Origin: an uncultured Candidatus Melainabacteria bacterium
GTDB lineage: Bacteria > Cyanobacteriota > Vampirovibrionia > Gastranaerophilales > Gastranaerophilaceae
Direction: 5' to 3'
NCBI GenBank assembly: GCA_934757155.1
Contig: CAKVLI010000007.1
Location: forward strand, 1 to 64,000
DNA: 64,000 nt
Shown: piece after piece, positions 25,261 through 35,251 of the stretch
Numbering within the stretch: the stretch's first letter is position 1
Layout of the letters: the number at the start of each line of letters is the position of its first letter
Notes under the pieces: model-generated
The model's database searches: none
What the model saw: the letters and a program-made list of their open reading frames with translations, nothing else
What the model was told of the DNA's origin: nothing
Position numbers and translations under genes: made by a program

Positions 25261-26997
25261 TTAATCCTCCAATTCTCTCAAGCTTTCGTGAACGGTTGTA
25301 CCATATTTCATATCATCAGACTTTGGAACCTGAACAGCCTCTTCCTTAATCTGAACTGACGGAATAACATCCTCACACGGAGCTTTAAAGTTAGAAATCA
25401 CTTCACCCGTAAGCTTCGGGAAATCCATTTTATCGGTACAGATTTCGATATAACAAAGCTTGTTCATTATTTGAGTAACCTTCAAAGCCTTGTCGAAATC
25501 GTCTGCAGTTGTAACTCTTGTCGACCAAACATCCCCTTCAAAAACTCTTGCAAATTTTGAATAATTAACGTGCGCAATCTCATTGAAAGAATCTTCCGGA
25601 TTTCTGCACAAAAGTCTTTCAATTGTGTATCCACTGTTATTCAACACAATAATCACCGGTTTTAGTCCGTATCTTAGCATATTCCCGACTTCCATTGCCG
25701 TAAGTTGATGTGAACCGTCTCCGGTGAACAAAATTACTCTTGAATTCGGGTTTGCTACACAAGCACCCAAGGTTGCAGGTGTTGCCCAACCGATTGAACC
25801 CCAAAGAGTTTGTGTCATCAATTCTACATTTTGCGGAAATTTAATTTGACAAACACCTTGCGGAATAATTCCCGTTTCTGCAATAAAGATATCGTTTTCT
25901 TTTACAAATTCTTGAAGTCGCGGATAAATATATTCTGAAGTCAATTTTTCAGAAGCTGCTTCAACCTTTTCATATCCGATTTCAGGTTTTTCAATTTCAA
26001 ACTCGCGTTTTTCAACAATTTTTGACAGACCTTCTAAAACATCTGTCATTTTTACATTATCAAATCTTTCACCTTCAACATAGGTATAAGTACCATAAAT
26101 AGCCACTTGTGAAGTTATTTTGTAAGGCAACGGGAAACCAAAAGAGTTCAGGTCACCATACATCTCACCAACAGCAATCAAGCAATCCGTTGTTTCAAGC
26201 CACTTTTGAGCAACTGAATTTTTGTATTTGGAATAATATGTTCCCAAATATTTTTCGTAATCCGCATCAATAAGATTTGTTCCCATTACGAAATTTGTAA
26301 CAGGAATTCCTGATTTCTCGACAAATTCCTTAAACTCAATCCTTGCATCAAATCTTTTAACGAGCGAATCCCCAAGAATCACAGGTTTTTCGGCTCGTCT
26401 GATTTTATCCGCAATCTTTTGAACAACTTTTTCTAAGGTTTCTTCATCGCTCGTCCAGCTGTAATCCACATTTCGCTCTGAAATTTCCATTGTAGCAATA
26501 TCAGCAGGTATCGCAATATAAACCGGCTTGCGCTCTTTTACAAAGACTTTTAAAACTCCGTCAATTTCAATCTTTGCATTATCTCTGTTCAAAAACGCAG
26601 TTGTTTGAACAATAGATTTGTGAGCATCTTCAAAAGCATATGGTTTAACTTCTGCAAAATTGTGATGCACACGTTTTTTCTCATTAATACATTTTGAAGG
26701 TGGAGCTCCGACAATACTTATTACAGGAACATTTTCTGCCATACTTCCGGCAATCGCATTAATTGCGCTCAGTTCTCCCACCCCATAAGTGGTTACTAAC
26801 GCGCCAAAACCGCGCTGTCGAGCATATCCGTCTGCTGCATATCCGGCATTGAGTTCGTTCATACATCCAAACCACTTAGTATTCGGATTTTTGTCAATAG
26901 CATAAAGTATATTGAAATTATAATCTCCCGGAAGTCCGAAAAAGTCATTTATTCCGAGTTCTTCCAATTTCTTAACTAAATATTCGGCTGTGTTCAT
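25261..26997 (-). CDS. Thiamine-diphosphate 2-keto acid decarboxylase (pyruvate/indolepyruvate type)
   Basis: Non-oxidative decarboxylase that releases CO2 from a 2-keto acid to give an aldehyde. The 578 residues carry the three domains of the PDC/IPDC family. Glu48 in CMNELNAGYAADGYAR activates ThDP. The His-His pair H111-H112 (RVHHNF) is the signature of pyruvate and indolepyruvate decarboxylases and separates them from acetolactate synthases. The Mg-ThDP motif begins GDGSHQLTAMEVGNML and ends LNNSGYTIE. Substrate choice (pyruvate, indolepyruvate, phenylpyruvate) cannot be read from sequence. It forms a transcript with gmk. Confidence 0.92.
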   Translation of the reverse strand: MNTAEYLVKKLEELGINDFFGLPGDYNFNILYAIDKNPNTKWFGCMNELNAGYAADGYARQRGFGALVTTYGVGELSAINAIAGSMAENVPVISIVGAPPSKCINEKKRVHHNFAEVKPYAFEDAHKSIVQTTAFLNRDNAKIEIDGVLKVFVKERKPVYIAIPADIATMEISERNVDYSWTSDEETLEKVVQKIADKIRRAEKPVILGDSLVKRFDARIEFKEFVEKSGIPVTNFVMGTNLIDADYEKYLGTYYSKYKNSVAQKWLETTDCLIAVGEMYGDLNSFGFPLPYKITSQVAIYGTYTYVEGERFDNVKMTDVLEGLSKIVEKREFEIEKPEIGYEKVEAASEKLTSEYIYPRLQEFVKENDIFIAETGIIPQGVCQIKFPQNVELMTQTLWGSIGWATPATLGACVANPNSRVILFTGDGSHQLTAMEVGNMLRYGLKPVIIVLNNSGYTIERLLCRNPEDSFNEIAHVNYSKFARVFEGDVWSTRVTTADDFDKALKVTQIMNKLCYIEICTDKMDFPKLTGEVISNFKAPCEDVIPSVQIKEEAVQVPKSDDMKYGTTVHESLRELED

Positions 26998-27024
26998 CTC
27001 TTCTGTCCCCTGAATTTTTAATCT

Positions 27025-27053
27025 ATGATACCAAAAAAATGGCTCACAGTAAA
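27025..27053 (-). promoter_or_regulatory. Promoter of the decarboxylase-gmk unit
   Basis: On the minus strand TTTACT, 17 bases and TATCAT preceded by TGG (extended -10). It lies between the rsmG stop and the decarboxylase start. Confidence 0.55.
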
Positions 27054-27057
27054 GAGT

Positions 27058-27666
27058 TTAGAGTTTTTTTATAACAACCAAATTTCTCTCATAGATTTCC
27101 GCGAGCGGAAGTGTATAATCAATAATTTCAACAACCTTCATTTTAGATTTTTCAAGAAAAGATTTCGCGTCATCCAATTCTGCCAACGCTTTTTTTGATT
27201 TATATGCAACAAGATATCCGCCTTTATTCAAAAACGGTAAAGCATACGCTGATATCTTTTTCAAATCTGCAACAGCGCGACTAATCACAATATCAAACTT
27301 CTTATCCTTAATGTTTTCAGCTCTATCACAAATGAGTTCTAAGTTTTTAATATTCAGTTTATCTTTGATTTCGCGAACTGAATCTATTTTTTTTCTTATA
27401 CTATCCAGCCCCACAATCTGCATTTGAGGACACTCTAACGCTACAGGCACGCAAGGAAATCCGCCTCCGCAGCCAATATCAAGAATTGTTGCTTTATCAA
27501 TTCCATATTTTTCAAAGAATAATTTTATTCCCAAAGAATCATAAAAATGTTTTTCAAACAAAAATTTTTCATCGTTCTTGGAAATCAGGTTGTGTTTTAA
27601 ATTCTCTTGAAGAAAGGCTTTCTTAAAACTTTCAAAATCGGAATTTATATTAATTTTGTTTTCCAT
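27058..27666 (-). CDS. rsmG: 16S rRNA (guanine-N7) methyltransferase RsmG
   Basis: Methylates G527 of 16S rRNA using S-adenosylmethionine. The SAM motif I is ILDIGCGGGFPCVPVAL. Then come VGLDSIRKKIDSV and FDIVISRAVADL with YKSK, all typical of GidB/RsmG. The start is the ATG at 27666 (MENKIN); a TTG four codons upstream is an alternative with no SD space. The N-terminus overlaps the preceding ATPase gene by 17 bases, so it is likely co-translated with it. Confidence 0.93.
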   Translation of the reverse strand: MENKININSDFESFKKAFLQENLKHNLISKNDEKFLFEKHFYDSLGIKLFFEKYGIDKATILDIGCGGGFPCVPVALECPQMQIVGLDSIRKKIDSVREIKDKLNIKNLELICDRAENIKDKKFDIVISRAVADLKKISAYALPFLNKGGYLVAYKSKKALAELDDAKSFLEKSKMKVVEIIDYTLPLAEIYERNLVVIKKL

Positions 27667-29905
27667 ATCTTCTTTCAACCTGTCTAAAATCTTCTGGAGT
27701 CATTCTTAATTTCATATCAGCAATACGGCTTTCAATCTTTGAAATATCAACATTTTCTGAACTTGTTGCTGCTAACCTCCGTGCAATAAAATATTGTTTC
27801 AAACAATCCTTGTATTTATCCGGACGACTGTAATAGTAATCTCCCAACGCAATCGCTGATTGCATAATATAGAACTCTTCGTTTATAAACTCTGCACTCT
27901 TTTGAGCTTCCATAAGATATTCCAACGCTTTTTTAGAACCTCGTTTTGCATAAATTTTAGCTATATAAGAAGCATTATAATAAATTCCTTCATAATTGTT
28001 ATTGTTTTCTTCTATTTCATAAGCCTTCTCAAAACAGCTCAAAGCATCGTCATAACTTTCATTTTCATAATAGCAAGAGCCTAGATTTGAATACGCAGAG
28101 GCTTTATACGGGTTGGCATGTCCGCAAGCTATACATTTATTATAATATTCAAATGCTTGATTTAACTCTCCTCTGTCATCATTTGCTAACGCAAATTTAA
28201 AATACAATTCAGCTAAGACGTCAGCTTCAACATTATCATCCAATGACTCCAATGCTTTCTTGTAATATGAATAAGCTTCCTTCGGATTATTCATCTCTGA
28301 ATAAATGTTCCCCAATAGGGTACATGCACTAACCATAAGCGACTGTGGAGTATCAACAGAATAAATAACCTTTTTGATTGTTTCAACTGCACGAGAATTT
28401 TTATACATTTTAAAATACAAATCCGTCATCTCGTAGTAAAGATAATTCAAATTAATAAGCTCTTTATGCCGTTTGTAGTACGTTTCTGCCAATTCATAGT
28501 AATGACTTGACATTCTGTAATCCGCAATTTCCTTATAAAGCCTAGCTAACGCAACTCTTGTATCAACAACCACCTGCAAATCGAGGTTCTCCAAATCAAG
28601 AATGCTTGTATAAAGCTCTATTGCATCCGTATACTTCTTATCTGCCACAAGATTCTTAGCCCTTTCCTGCATTGAGGTAACAGAAATGTCGTCTGACGTC
28701 TGCTTAACAGCTTCTTCTGGATGTTGAGCTTCTTGTTCCTTTTGTTTTTTCTCTTGCAAACCGTGCTCCAAATCGTATACACATTGATTATGATATTCGA
28801 TTTCCGCACGCATAGCTTGTCTGGAAATCATTATCGCACGGTCTTTTAAGGACTCTTTTAGTTGTTTCTCATAGATACTTACAATATATTTGTGCAGCTT
28901 TATCTCAGTTTTTACAGGAATAGAAATATCAATATTTTGCAAGAAATAATCTTGAACGTAAACAGTTTCACCCGATTGAAAAATCATAAGGTTTGTTTTC
29001 AAAAACTCGACAGAAAATTCGTCATAAATATCAAATACCGCTAATGCATTTAGCGTTAACCCATGTCTTATCGTACGTAAAAACCAAAAGAAGTTTCTTA
29101 TCGCAGTTGGGATAAGATTTACATAAGTTGCACCAAGGTACGAATCAAACGACATACCGGATTGAGCAAATCTCGTCAAAAATTCATTCAAATCGGTTTT
29201 TCTCGCTTGGACAATTTTTATCGCAAGCGCAGTGTAATAGTAATATCCCCGTGTATAACGATAAAAGTCATCCATCGTATTATCTGACGCATTTATATTA
29301 TTGGACAAAAGAAACTCCTGAAAAACTTCTTTATTAAAAGCCTTCAAGAAAATTTTTCTGTCCTCTTCTCTGTTTCCCAAAAGATTTTGCATCATTGCTC
29401 TGGTAGAAATAATCAGTTTTACATTTTCTTCTTGTAAAATGCTTTCAAACGTTTTTGCGATAAGTTCTTTATTTTCATCCTGAACATCATCATACGAATG
29501 TAAAATAATAACAAACGGTTTTTTTATGGAAGAAATCTGCTGCGCAAACTTAACTCCCAAAGTCGTAATTTTAGCGTTCAAATTAACAGCTTTCGCCATA
29601 GAACTCTGTTCAATAATCTCATTAAACACCAAAAGTATATCGTCGCAAACCGTTGCAGCTTTACAATAATATTCAAGCTTTATAACATCCCTACTCAAAA
29701 AGTCACACAAATAATTTATAAACTGGCGTTTTCCTGTACCTAAAAAGCCATGAACATATAGAAACTTTTCCTTTGATGCAATAAAATCTATAGCTTTCAA
29801 TACATCGTTTTGATCATTTTTTAGCAAAAAAGAATTAATTTTATGTGAAAGCGGCAATGCCACGCTTTCTCTATCAACTGAACTGTCTAAAAACTCGTAA
29901 TCCAT
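27650..29905 (-). CDS. P-loop ATPase with C-terminal TPR repeats (STAND-like)
   Basis: A 751-residue protein. The Walker A motif GFLGTGKR is at residues 53-60 and a Walker B-type strand (PFVIILHSYDD) lies about 80 residues later, with ISTRAMMQNLLG as a sensor-like block. The middle (250-380) is helical, like the winged-helix part of STAND ATPases. A charged linker (EKKQKEQEAQHPEEAVK) leads to about eight TPR repeats from 415 to 720. There is no membrane segment and no obvious N-terminal effector domain. TPR probably senses a partner and controls ATP-driven assembly. The gene sits directly upstream of rsmG. Confidence 0.8.
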   Translation of the reverse strand: MDYEFLDSSVDRESVALPLSHKINSFLLKNDQNDVLKAIDFIASKEKFLYVHGFLGTGKRQFINYLCDFLSRDVIKLEYYCKAATVCDDILLVFNEIIEQSSMAKAVNLNAKITTLGVKFAQQISSIKKPFVIILHSYDDVQDENKELIAKTFESILQEENVKLIISTRAMMQNLLGNREEDRKIFLKAFNKEVFQEFLLSNNINASDNTMDDFYRYTRGYYYYTALAIKIVQARKTDLNEFLTRFAQSGMSFDSYLGATYVNLIPTAIRNFFWFLRTIRHGLTLNALAVFDIYDEFSVEFLKTNLMIFQSGETVYVQDYFLQNIDISIPVKTEIKLHKYIVSIYEKQLKESLKDRAIMISRQAMRAEIEYHNQCVYDLEHGLQEKKQKEQEAQHPEEAVKQTSDDISVTSMQERAKNLVADKKYTDAIELYTSILDLENLDLQVVVDTRVALARLYKEIADYRMSSHYYELAETYYKRHKELINLNYLYYEMTDLYFKMYKNSRAVETIKKVIYSVDTPQSLMVSACTLLGNIYSEMNNPKEAYSYYKKALESLDDNVEADVLAELYFKFALANDDRGELNQAFEYYNKCIACGHANPYKASAYSNLGSCYYENESYDDALSCFEKAYEIEENNNNYEGIYYNASYIAKIYAKRGSKKALEYLMEAQKSAEFINEEFYIMQSAIALGDYYYSRPDKYKDCLKQYFIARRLAATSSENVDISKIESRIADMKLRMTPEDFRQVERRYGKQN

Positions 29906-29924
29906 AAGAAGATTTTAAATGATA

Positions 29925-29954
29925 TTAACACTTTTTGCAAATATTTGGTAAAAT
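29925..29954 (+). promoter_or_regulatory. Promoter of plsY
   Basis: TTAACA, 18 bases and TAAAAT with TGG just before it (extended). AGGAGGAATT follows as a strong SD before the ATG at 29979. Confidence 0.6.
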
Positions 29955-29978
29955 TGATTTATACAAACAGGAGGAATT

Positions 29979-30575
29979 ATGATAGATTTAATACTTACAT
30001 TGATTATTGCGTACGTAATCGGTTCAATCCCAACTGGTTATTTGATAGTAAAAGCCAAAACCGGACAAGATATTAGAACAATCGGTTCAGGTTCGACCGG
30101 CGCGACTAATGTTAAAAGAGTTTTGGGCAAAAAATGGTTTTTCACCGTAATGCTTCTAGATGCCTTAAAAGGTGCACTGCCGGTCGTTTTAGCGGACCAT
30201 TTCATAGCGACAGGGGCGGAGTATGGTATAGCTCCTGTAATTGCGGCTGTTGCAGTTATTATCGGTCACAGCAAATCTTGCTTCCTAGGATTTAAAGGCG
30301 GGAAATCAGTTGCATCAGGAGTCGGCACAATTCTTGCTCTAAACTGGATGGTAGGTTTAATTATTGCTGTAGTTTGGGGAATAATCACTTACGCAACAAA
30401 ATACGTTTCAGTGGGTTCTATGATAGCATTGGTTATTTCACCGTTCTTGATGTATTACTTCCACTCACCAATCGCATACATTTGCTATTGCGCACTGGGT
30501 GCAGTTTATATAATTTACTTACACAGAGAAAACATCAAACGTTTGATAAACGGAAACGAAAACAAAGTAAGATAA
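29979..30575 (+). CDS. plsY: Acyl-phosphate:glycerol-3-phosphate acyltransferase
   Basis: Integral membrane enzyme that makes lysophosphatidic acid from acyl phosphate and glycerol 3-phosphate, the first step of phospholipid synthesis. The 198 residues hold about six hydrophobic segments. The three conserved cytoplasmic motifs are present: GSGSTGATNVKRVLG (I), GHSKSCFLGFKGGKSVASG (II) and the C-terminal HRENIKRLI (III). The gene is monocistronic, with its own promoter and terminator. Confidence 0.96.
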   Translation: MIDLILTLIIAYVIGSIPTGYLIVKAKTGQDIRTIGSGSTGATNVKRVLGKKWFFTVMLLDALKGALPVVLADHFIATGAEYGIAPVIAAVAVIIGHSKSCFLGFKGGKSVASGVGTILALNWMVGLIIAVVWGIITYATKYVSVGSMIALVISPFLMYYFHSPIAYICYCALGAVYIIYLHRENIKRLINGNENKVR

Positions 30576-30605
30576 AAAATCGGGATTAAGTCCCGATTTT
30601 TTTTA
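30576..30605. terminator. Terminator between plsY and the M16 peptidase gene
   Basis: AAAATCGGGA-TTAAG-TCCCGATTTT plus four further T. Both convergent genes can use it. Confidence 0.88.
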
Positions 30606-33173
30606 CTTAACAACTGATTCAACATAAACATTATTGAAATATTTGTTTGAAACTCGCACAATGTCAGAAGATGTAATCTCATCAATCATCTTCACGTATT
30701 TTTCAAGGAAATCATATCCAAATCCCATAACCTCAAATAGTCCGGCAACTTCTGCCTTCTCAGAATTTGTCTCAAGTGCAATAATAAATCCGCCTTTGAG
30801 TCTGTCTTTTGCATCCTGTAACTCGCTATCAGACACAAATTCCATTTTGAGTTTGTTGATTTCTTGTTTAATTTTCTCTTTTGAATAATTTAAAGTATCA
30901 GGATTTGTGCCGATATAAGTTACAAAATTTCCGCCCAAAGCTTTTGGCGAATAGCTTGAACCCAATTGATAAGCAAGTCCGTCTTGTTCACGTAAATTTC
31001 TATAAAGTCGTGAACTCAAACCTGAGCCGAGCATTGTGTTAATAACTTTTAATGTTGCAAAGTCCTTCTTGTCACTGACTCCGCAAGTTTGCCAACCCAT
31101 AAACAACCACGCAGTTTGTAAATCTTTGATAGTTTTTACTTCCACTTTTGGAGAGGTCAATTTTGTAACCTTATAATCCGAATATTTAAACACAGGCTGT
31201 TTTCTATCCTGCAAAAATGAACCAAATGCTGAAATCATCGTATCAGGTGTCACATCACCGTTTACGGAAATTACTACGTTTTTAGAATCTAAGATTCTGT
31301 TATAGTAATTAACGACATCCTCGCGAGTAATGGTCGGAAGGGTTTTTTCAAGAATTTTGTTTGTATGCGAATAAACGCTGTTTTCGAAAATCATTGTTTT
31401 GTAATTTTCAAGTGCAACATTCATCGGAACATCACGACTCTGGCGGATTTTATTCAAAATTTCAGAACGCTTTTTCTCCAATTCGTAATCGTCAAAAATA
31501 GCGTTGTTCAAAATCTCATCCAAAATATCAAGAGTTAAATCCAATTGTGCTGTGGTTGTCTGAACATCAATCTCAAAGAAATCTTCACTGCAAGAAGGTT
31601 TTATTCTAATCCCGTTTTCTTCCATAATTTTCGCAAGCTCTTGTGCTGAGTATTTTTGTGTACCCTTCAGCAAAAGTCCCGCAGTCAAAGTACCTTCGCC
31701 AATACGTTTTTCAATAAATTCCCCGCCTTTTGCAATAACGTTTATCGCAATAATATCATTGTTTTGATGACTGTTTATAAGAAGAGTTGATTTATTATCA
31801 ATAACATATTTAGCAGTTCCTGCAGATTCGGAAATCTTTGTTGCAGTATGATTTTGCGCCTGTTTAACCTCAACTTTTTCCATACCCTTCGGTAACACAA
31901 CAGAAACCGCACTTCTGTTCACGCCCATATATTTTTGTGTAACTGCTTTTACTTCTTCAACCGTAACTTTTTTGATACTGTCCATATAGGTTTGATACAA
32001 GTCAAAACTTCCAGTTAGAGCCATAATGTAGCCTAATTCAGATGTGATATTTGAAGTAGATTCGCGTGAATAATAAGTGTCCTGAATAATCATTTTTTTA
32101 GCACGTTCAAGTTCTTCATCAGTAATTCCGTATTTTTGAATATGCGCAATCTCTTCAAAGATAGCCTTTTCAAGTTTTTCTTGCGATGATGGGGTGAAAT
32201 TTGCAGTTACATAAAAAATACCGTCATCACGATAACTTCCGTTTGAAGCTAAAATTGAATATGCAAGACCTTTTTGTTCCTTTATGTCACGATAAAATCT
32301 TGATGAATTTCCGCCACCAAGAACTTCTGCCAGAATGTCGAGCGCAAACATATCTTTTGAGAAAATATCAGTTCCACGGAAACCAATCATCATGTAACCG
32401 GATTGGGTGTCGTCATAGACGACTTTGCGTTTTTGAGAGGTCAATTGATGTTCTTTTCTGAAAACTTTTTTTACCGGTTTCTTGTAAGATGCATTGAAAA
32501 ATTCGGAAACTTTTTTAGTAACTGTAGGAGTGTCAACATCACCGACAACAAGGGTTATAATGTTTGAAGGTGAATAGAAATTGTTGTAATAATCCAAAAT
32601 TTCTTCCCTGCTGATTGTTGAAATAACGTTAGCAGAACCTATAACTTTGCGTTTGTACGGGTGATAAGTGTACATCATATCATTTAAGTTGTCATAAACC
32701 TTTTTAGAAGGAGTGTTTCCGTCTTTGGAGATTTCCTCTAAGACAACCTTTCGTTCTTTTTCAAGCTCTTTGCGCGGAATCTGCGGGTTCATAAGCATAT
32801 CAGAATGAAGTTCAAGTGCTGTATCAAAATATTCAGACGGAATAGTTATATAATAATGAGTAAAATCCTTGCTGGTAGCAGCGTTTACTACCGCGCCTTT
32901 TGATTCCAAAATCTTATCAAATTCTCCTGCCGGATGAAGTTTTGTTCCCTTAAAGAAAAGGTGTTCTAAAAAATGTGCAACTCCGCTGTTTGAGTCTGTT
33001 TCGTTCACAGAACCTGTTTTCACCCAGCTGTCAATTGTGACAATGGGATTGTTGTGCACTTCTTTGACAACAAGAGTCTGCCCGTTAGGAAGTTTTTGCA
33101 CCGTAAAATCAGACGCATAAACAGATAGTGTAAAAATTAAAACTGATATTATTATAAAAACTCTTCTAAACAT
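30603..33173 (-). CDS. Secreted M16 (pitrilysin) zinc peptidase, two-domain
   Basis: Signal peptide (FIIISVLIFTLSVYA) followed by two M16 units in one 856-residue chain. The N-terminal half carries the inverted zinc motif HFLEH (His67, Glu70, His71) and the distal glutamates in RKVVLEEISK (146-147). The C-terminal half keeps the fold but lacks HxxEH, as usual in fused M16 pairs. It ends with DRLKGGFIIALETNSEKAE, typical of the family. It probably degrades peptides in the periplasm or at the surface. Confidence 0.93.
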   Translation of the reverse strand: MFRRVFIIISVLIFTLSVYASDFTVQKLPNGQTLVVKEVHNNPIVTIDSWVKTGSVNETDSNSGVAHFLEHLFFKGTKLHPAGEFDKILESKGAVVNAATSKDFTHYYITIPSEYFDTALELHSDMLMNPQIPRKELEKERKVVLEEISKDGNTPSKKVYDNLNDMMYTYHPYKRKVIGSANVISTISREEILDYYNNFYSPSNIITLVVGDVDTPTVTKKVSEFFNASYKKPVKKVFRKEHQLTSQKRKVVYDDTQSGYMMIGFRGTDIFSKDMFALDILAEVLGGGNSSRFYRDIKEQKGLAYSILASNGSYRDDGIFYVTANFTPSSQEKLEKAIFEEIAHIQKYGITDEELERAKKMIIQDTYYSRESTSNITSELGYIMALTGSFDLYQTYMDSIKKVTVEEVKAVTQKYMGVNRSAVSVVLPKGMEKVEVKQAQNHTATKISESAGTAKYVIDNKSTLLINSHQNNDIIAINVIAKGGEFIEKRIGEGTLTAGLLLKGTQKYSAQELAKIMEENGIRIKPSCSEDFFEIDVQTTTAQLDLTLDILDEILNNAIFDDYELEKKRSEILNKIRQSRDVPMNVALENYKTMIFENSVYSHTNKILEKTLPTITREDVVNYYNRILDSKNVVISVNGDVTPDTMISAFGSFLQDRKQPVFKYSDYKVTKLTSPKVEVKTIKDLQTAWLFMGWQTCGVSDKKDFATLKVINTMLGSGLSSRLYRNLREQDGLAYQLGSSYSPKALGGNFVTYIGTNPDTLNYSKEKIKQEINKLKMEFVSDSELQDAKDRLKGGFIIALETNSEKAEVAGLFEVMGFGYDFLEKYVKMIDEITSSDIVRVSNKYFNNVYVESVVK

Positions 33174-33280
33174 AATCCCCCCGATTAAATGAATAACTAT
33201 ATAATAATATAGCTTTATGATTTTTTCCAGTTACCCTTGTAAGTATATTTAGAAAAGAATGCATGACTTAATAAAAATTT

Positions 33281-33682
33281 TTATTTTTTAAATCTTGCAG
33301 GAGTATAAACATATTTATAAATGTTTTTTGAAGTGTATTTGACGGGAACAACTACGTCTTTTTCTTCCTGAACTTCTTCCGTCACAACAGTGCTTTCCAA
33401 TTGCACAGCCTCCGATTTAACCTCAACTTGATTAGGCTTCGAAGCTTCTGGTTTTCTGGCAAACTTCTTGACAGGTCTAGCTTTTTGAGTTTTAACAGAA
33501 ACTTCTTTTTCTTCTTTAACTTCTGTTTTTTCCGGTTCAACAGTAGAAATCTCTTCTGTTACTTTTTCTTGTTTTGGCTCTTCAATAGGCATTGGTGAGT
33601 TTTTTGATTCATTAATCAACCACACTGCTCCCAACATAAGAATAGCAACTAAAATAATAATCAGTACAATTTTTTTATTCAT
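33281..33682 (-). CDS. Small single-pass membrane protein with charged tail
   Basis: Function unknown. The 133 residues start with one membrane helix (IVLIIILVAILMLGAVWLI, about 5-23). A low-complexity tail of Glu, Lys, Pro and Val follows, alternately acidic (EEISTVEPEKTEVKEEKE) and basic (RPVKKFARKPE), ending in a short Tyr-rich basic segment (YKYVYTPARFKK). It looks like a membrane-anchored linker protein. Its stop lies 108 bases upstream of the M16 peptidase start, on the same strand. Confidence 0.65.
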   Translation of the reverse strand: MNKKIVLIIILVAILMLGAVWLINESKNSPMPIEEPKQEKVTEEISTVEPEKTEVKEEKEVSVKTQKARPVKKFARKPEASKPNQVEVKSEAVQLESTVVTEEVQEEKDVVVPVKYTSKNIYKYVYTPARFKK

Positions 33683-33758
33683 AAAAAAATTATAGCATAT
33701 TATTTAAATTATTTGTATTCAAAAAATGACAAATCAAAAGAAAAAAATATATTGAATA

Positions 33759-33788
33759 GAAAAAAGGTCGGGTTTTTCAAACCCGACC
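33759..33788 (-). terminator. Terminator after pgi
   Basis: On the minus strand GGTCGGGTTT-GAA-AAACCCGACC followed by six T. Confidence 0.88.
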
Positions 33789-33796
33789 TCATTGCG

Positions 33797-35125
33797 TTAT
33801 TTAGAAATTTTGCCTGCTTCAACCGGTGGTTTGTTTCCGCCGATTGGCTTCAAATTCTTTTTATAAAATTCTACGTGCGGTTGAAGTACGCTATCCAACA
33901 CTTCAGGCAACTTTTCACCGCGAACAAGTTTTTCAATGATTTCTTGGTAAACGGTTGCGAATGCTCTTGATTGAGTTAAAGCGCCTGCGGTAATAGGTTT
34001 CAAGCCTAATTCTGTAGTTTCAAGTCTTTCTAACATTGAAGGACCGCATTCCGCGTTAGCCTTGTTAATACCACCTGTGTAACCGTCAACGTTTTCTCTG
34101 CAAACTCCGTGATCAGCAGGAGCGGTGAATGCAAAGCTGAATTTGTTTGCAGGATTATACATAGCTTCAGATGTGTGGTGCATACATTCTGCGCCCAAAA
34201 GTATTGTTTTATCAGCGTTCTTAACTGATTCGTTTTGCATCTGAGCGTGCATTGTAGCAGTGTTTCTGAACATATCACCCAAATAAATGTGAATACTGTC
34301 TCTGATACCGCTCAAAACCCCGTTAGACCAAAATGCTGCCTGCGCAAGCGGGGAGTTTTCAGAAAGCTCACTACTTCCAAGAGCAATTCTAGACACTTCT
34401 TGAGCACCGGCTAAAACTTGTACCATATCTTCTTTTGGCATACCCGCATAAGCTAATGTGAATAATGCGTGGTCATCAAAAGATGAAAATCTTCCGCCTA
34501 CATCATCATGAATAAATAATTTACCCAACCAGTTTTCTTTATCAGAAAGTGTTCTCAATTCACTGGTTGCAGGGTTTTTGTCGGTAACTGCAACGAAGTG
34601 TTTTACAGCTTTTGCGTTAGCTTCTTCTTCTGATAAACCATCCGCTTTGTATGCGTCTACCAACATTTTTCTCATTCTCAACATACCGTCTTTTGTTTCA
34701 AAAGTTGAACCGGATTTTGATGCAACCAAGAAGTTTGAATTCTTAATATCATTGCCGATTCTTGCCATATAACGGTTAAGACTTGATGAATCAATATCAG
34801 AATAGAACAAAACGCTGTTATTAATATTCAAACCATTTACACTAAGCATATGTTCTACTGTGTGTTTTGAACCACCGATACCTAAAACTGTTAAAAATTT
34901 AGCACTTGTTTGTGACTTTAATTTAGCAGCCAAATCATAAAATTCGTCAATTCTTTCAAGTTGATGTTTTGGCAAATCCACCCAGTTCAAGAATTGCCCT
35001 TTTACATTAGCTCTTTTTGCAAATTCTGCAACGGCTTGAGGTAAAACCTTCTCAACCTTATCATCACTTGCATTTGTAAAAGATGTTACTACACCTAATT
35101 TTGGATTTTTAATCTCTTGTAACAT
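33797..35125 (-). CDS. pgi: Glucose-6-phosphate isomerase
   Basis: Interconverts glucose 6-phosphate and fructose 6-phosphate in glycolysis. The 442 residues match the short bacterial form. The phosphate-binding loop is SKSGSTFET, and the signature DDVGGRFSSFDDHALF contains the GGRF-S core; a C-terminal QSRAFATVYQEI helix follows. The start is the ATG at 35125 (MLQEIKNPK), seven bases after GGAGGG; a frame nine residues longer starts upstream of this SD. The gene is monocistronic. Confidence 0.93.
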   Translation of the reverse strand: MLQEIKNPKLGVVTSFTNASDDKVEKVLPQAVAEFAKRANVKGQFLNWVDLPKHQLERIDEFYDLAAKLKSQTSAKFLTVLGIGGSKHTVEHMLSVNGLNINNSVLFYSDIDSSSLNRYMARIGNDIKNSNFLVASKSGSTFETKDGMLRMRKMLVDAYKADGLSEEEANAKAVKHFVAVTDKNPATSELRTLSDKENWLGKLFIHDDVGGRFSSFDDHALFTLAYAGMPKEDMVQVLAGAQEVSRIALGSSELSENSPLAQAAFWSNGVLSGIRDSIHIYLGDMFRNTATMHAQMQNESVKNADKTILLGAECMHHTSEAMYNPANKFSFAFTAPADHGVCRENVDGYTGGINKANAECGPSMLERLETTELGLKPITAGALTQSRAFATVYQEIIEKLVRGEKLPEVLDSVLQPHVEFYKKNLKPIGGNKPPVEAGKISK

Positions 35126-35251
35126 ATATATACCCTCCAATTTTACGCTCAACTCTTAATTCCAAATGGAACATTGATAGTTGGGAAATGCACCATTTGT
35201 AACAGTTTCAGCATACGATAAACATTATCTTTTTTCAACTTAAAAGATTTT

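Noticed and set aside
27650..29905. Avs-type antiphage NTPase
   Set aside because: No nuclease, TIR or membrane effector domain is seen and the neighbour is the housekeeping gene rsmG; defence function is not supported.
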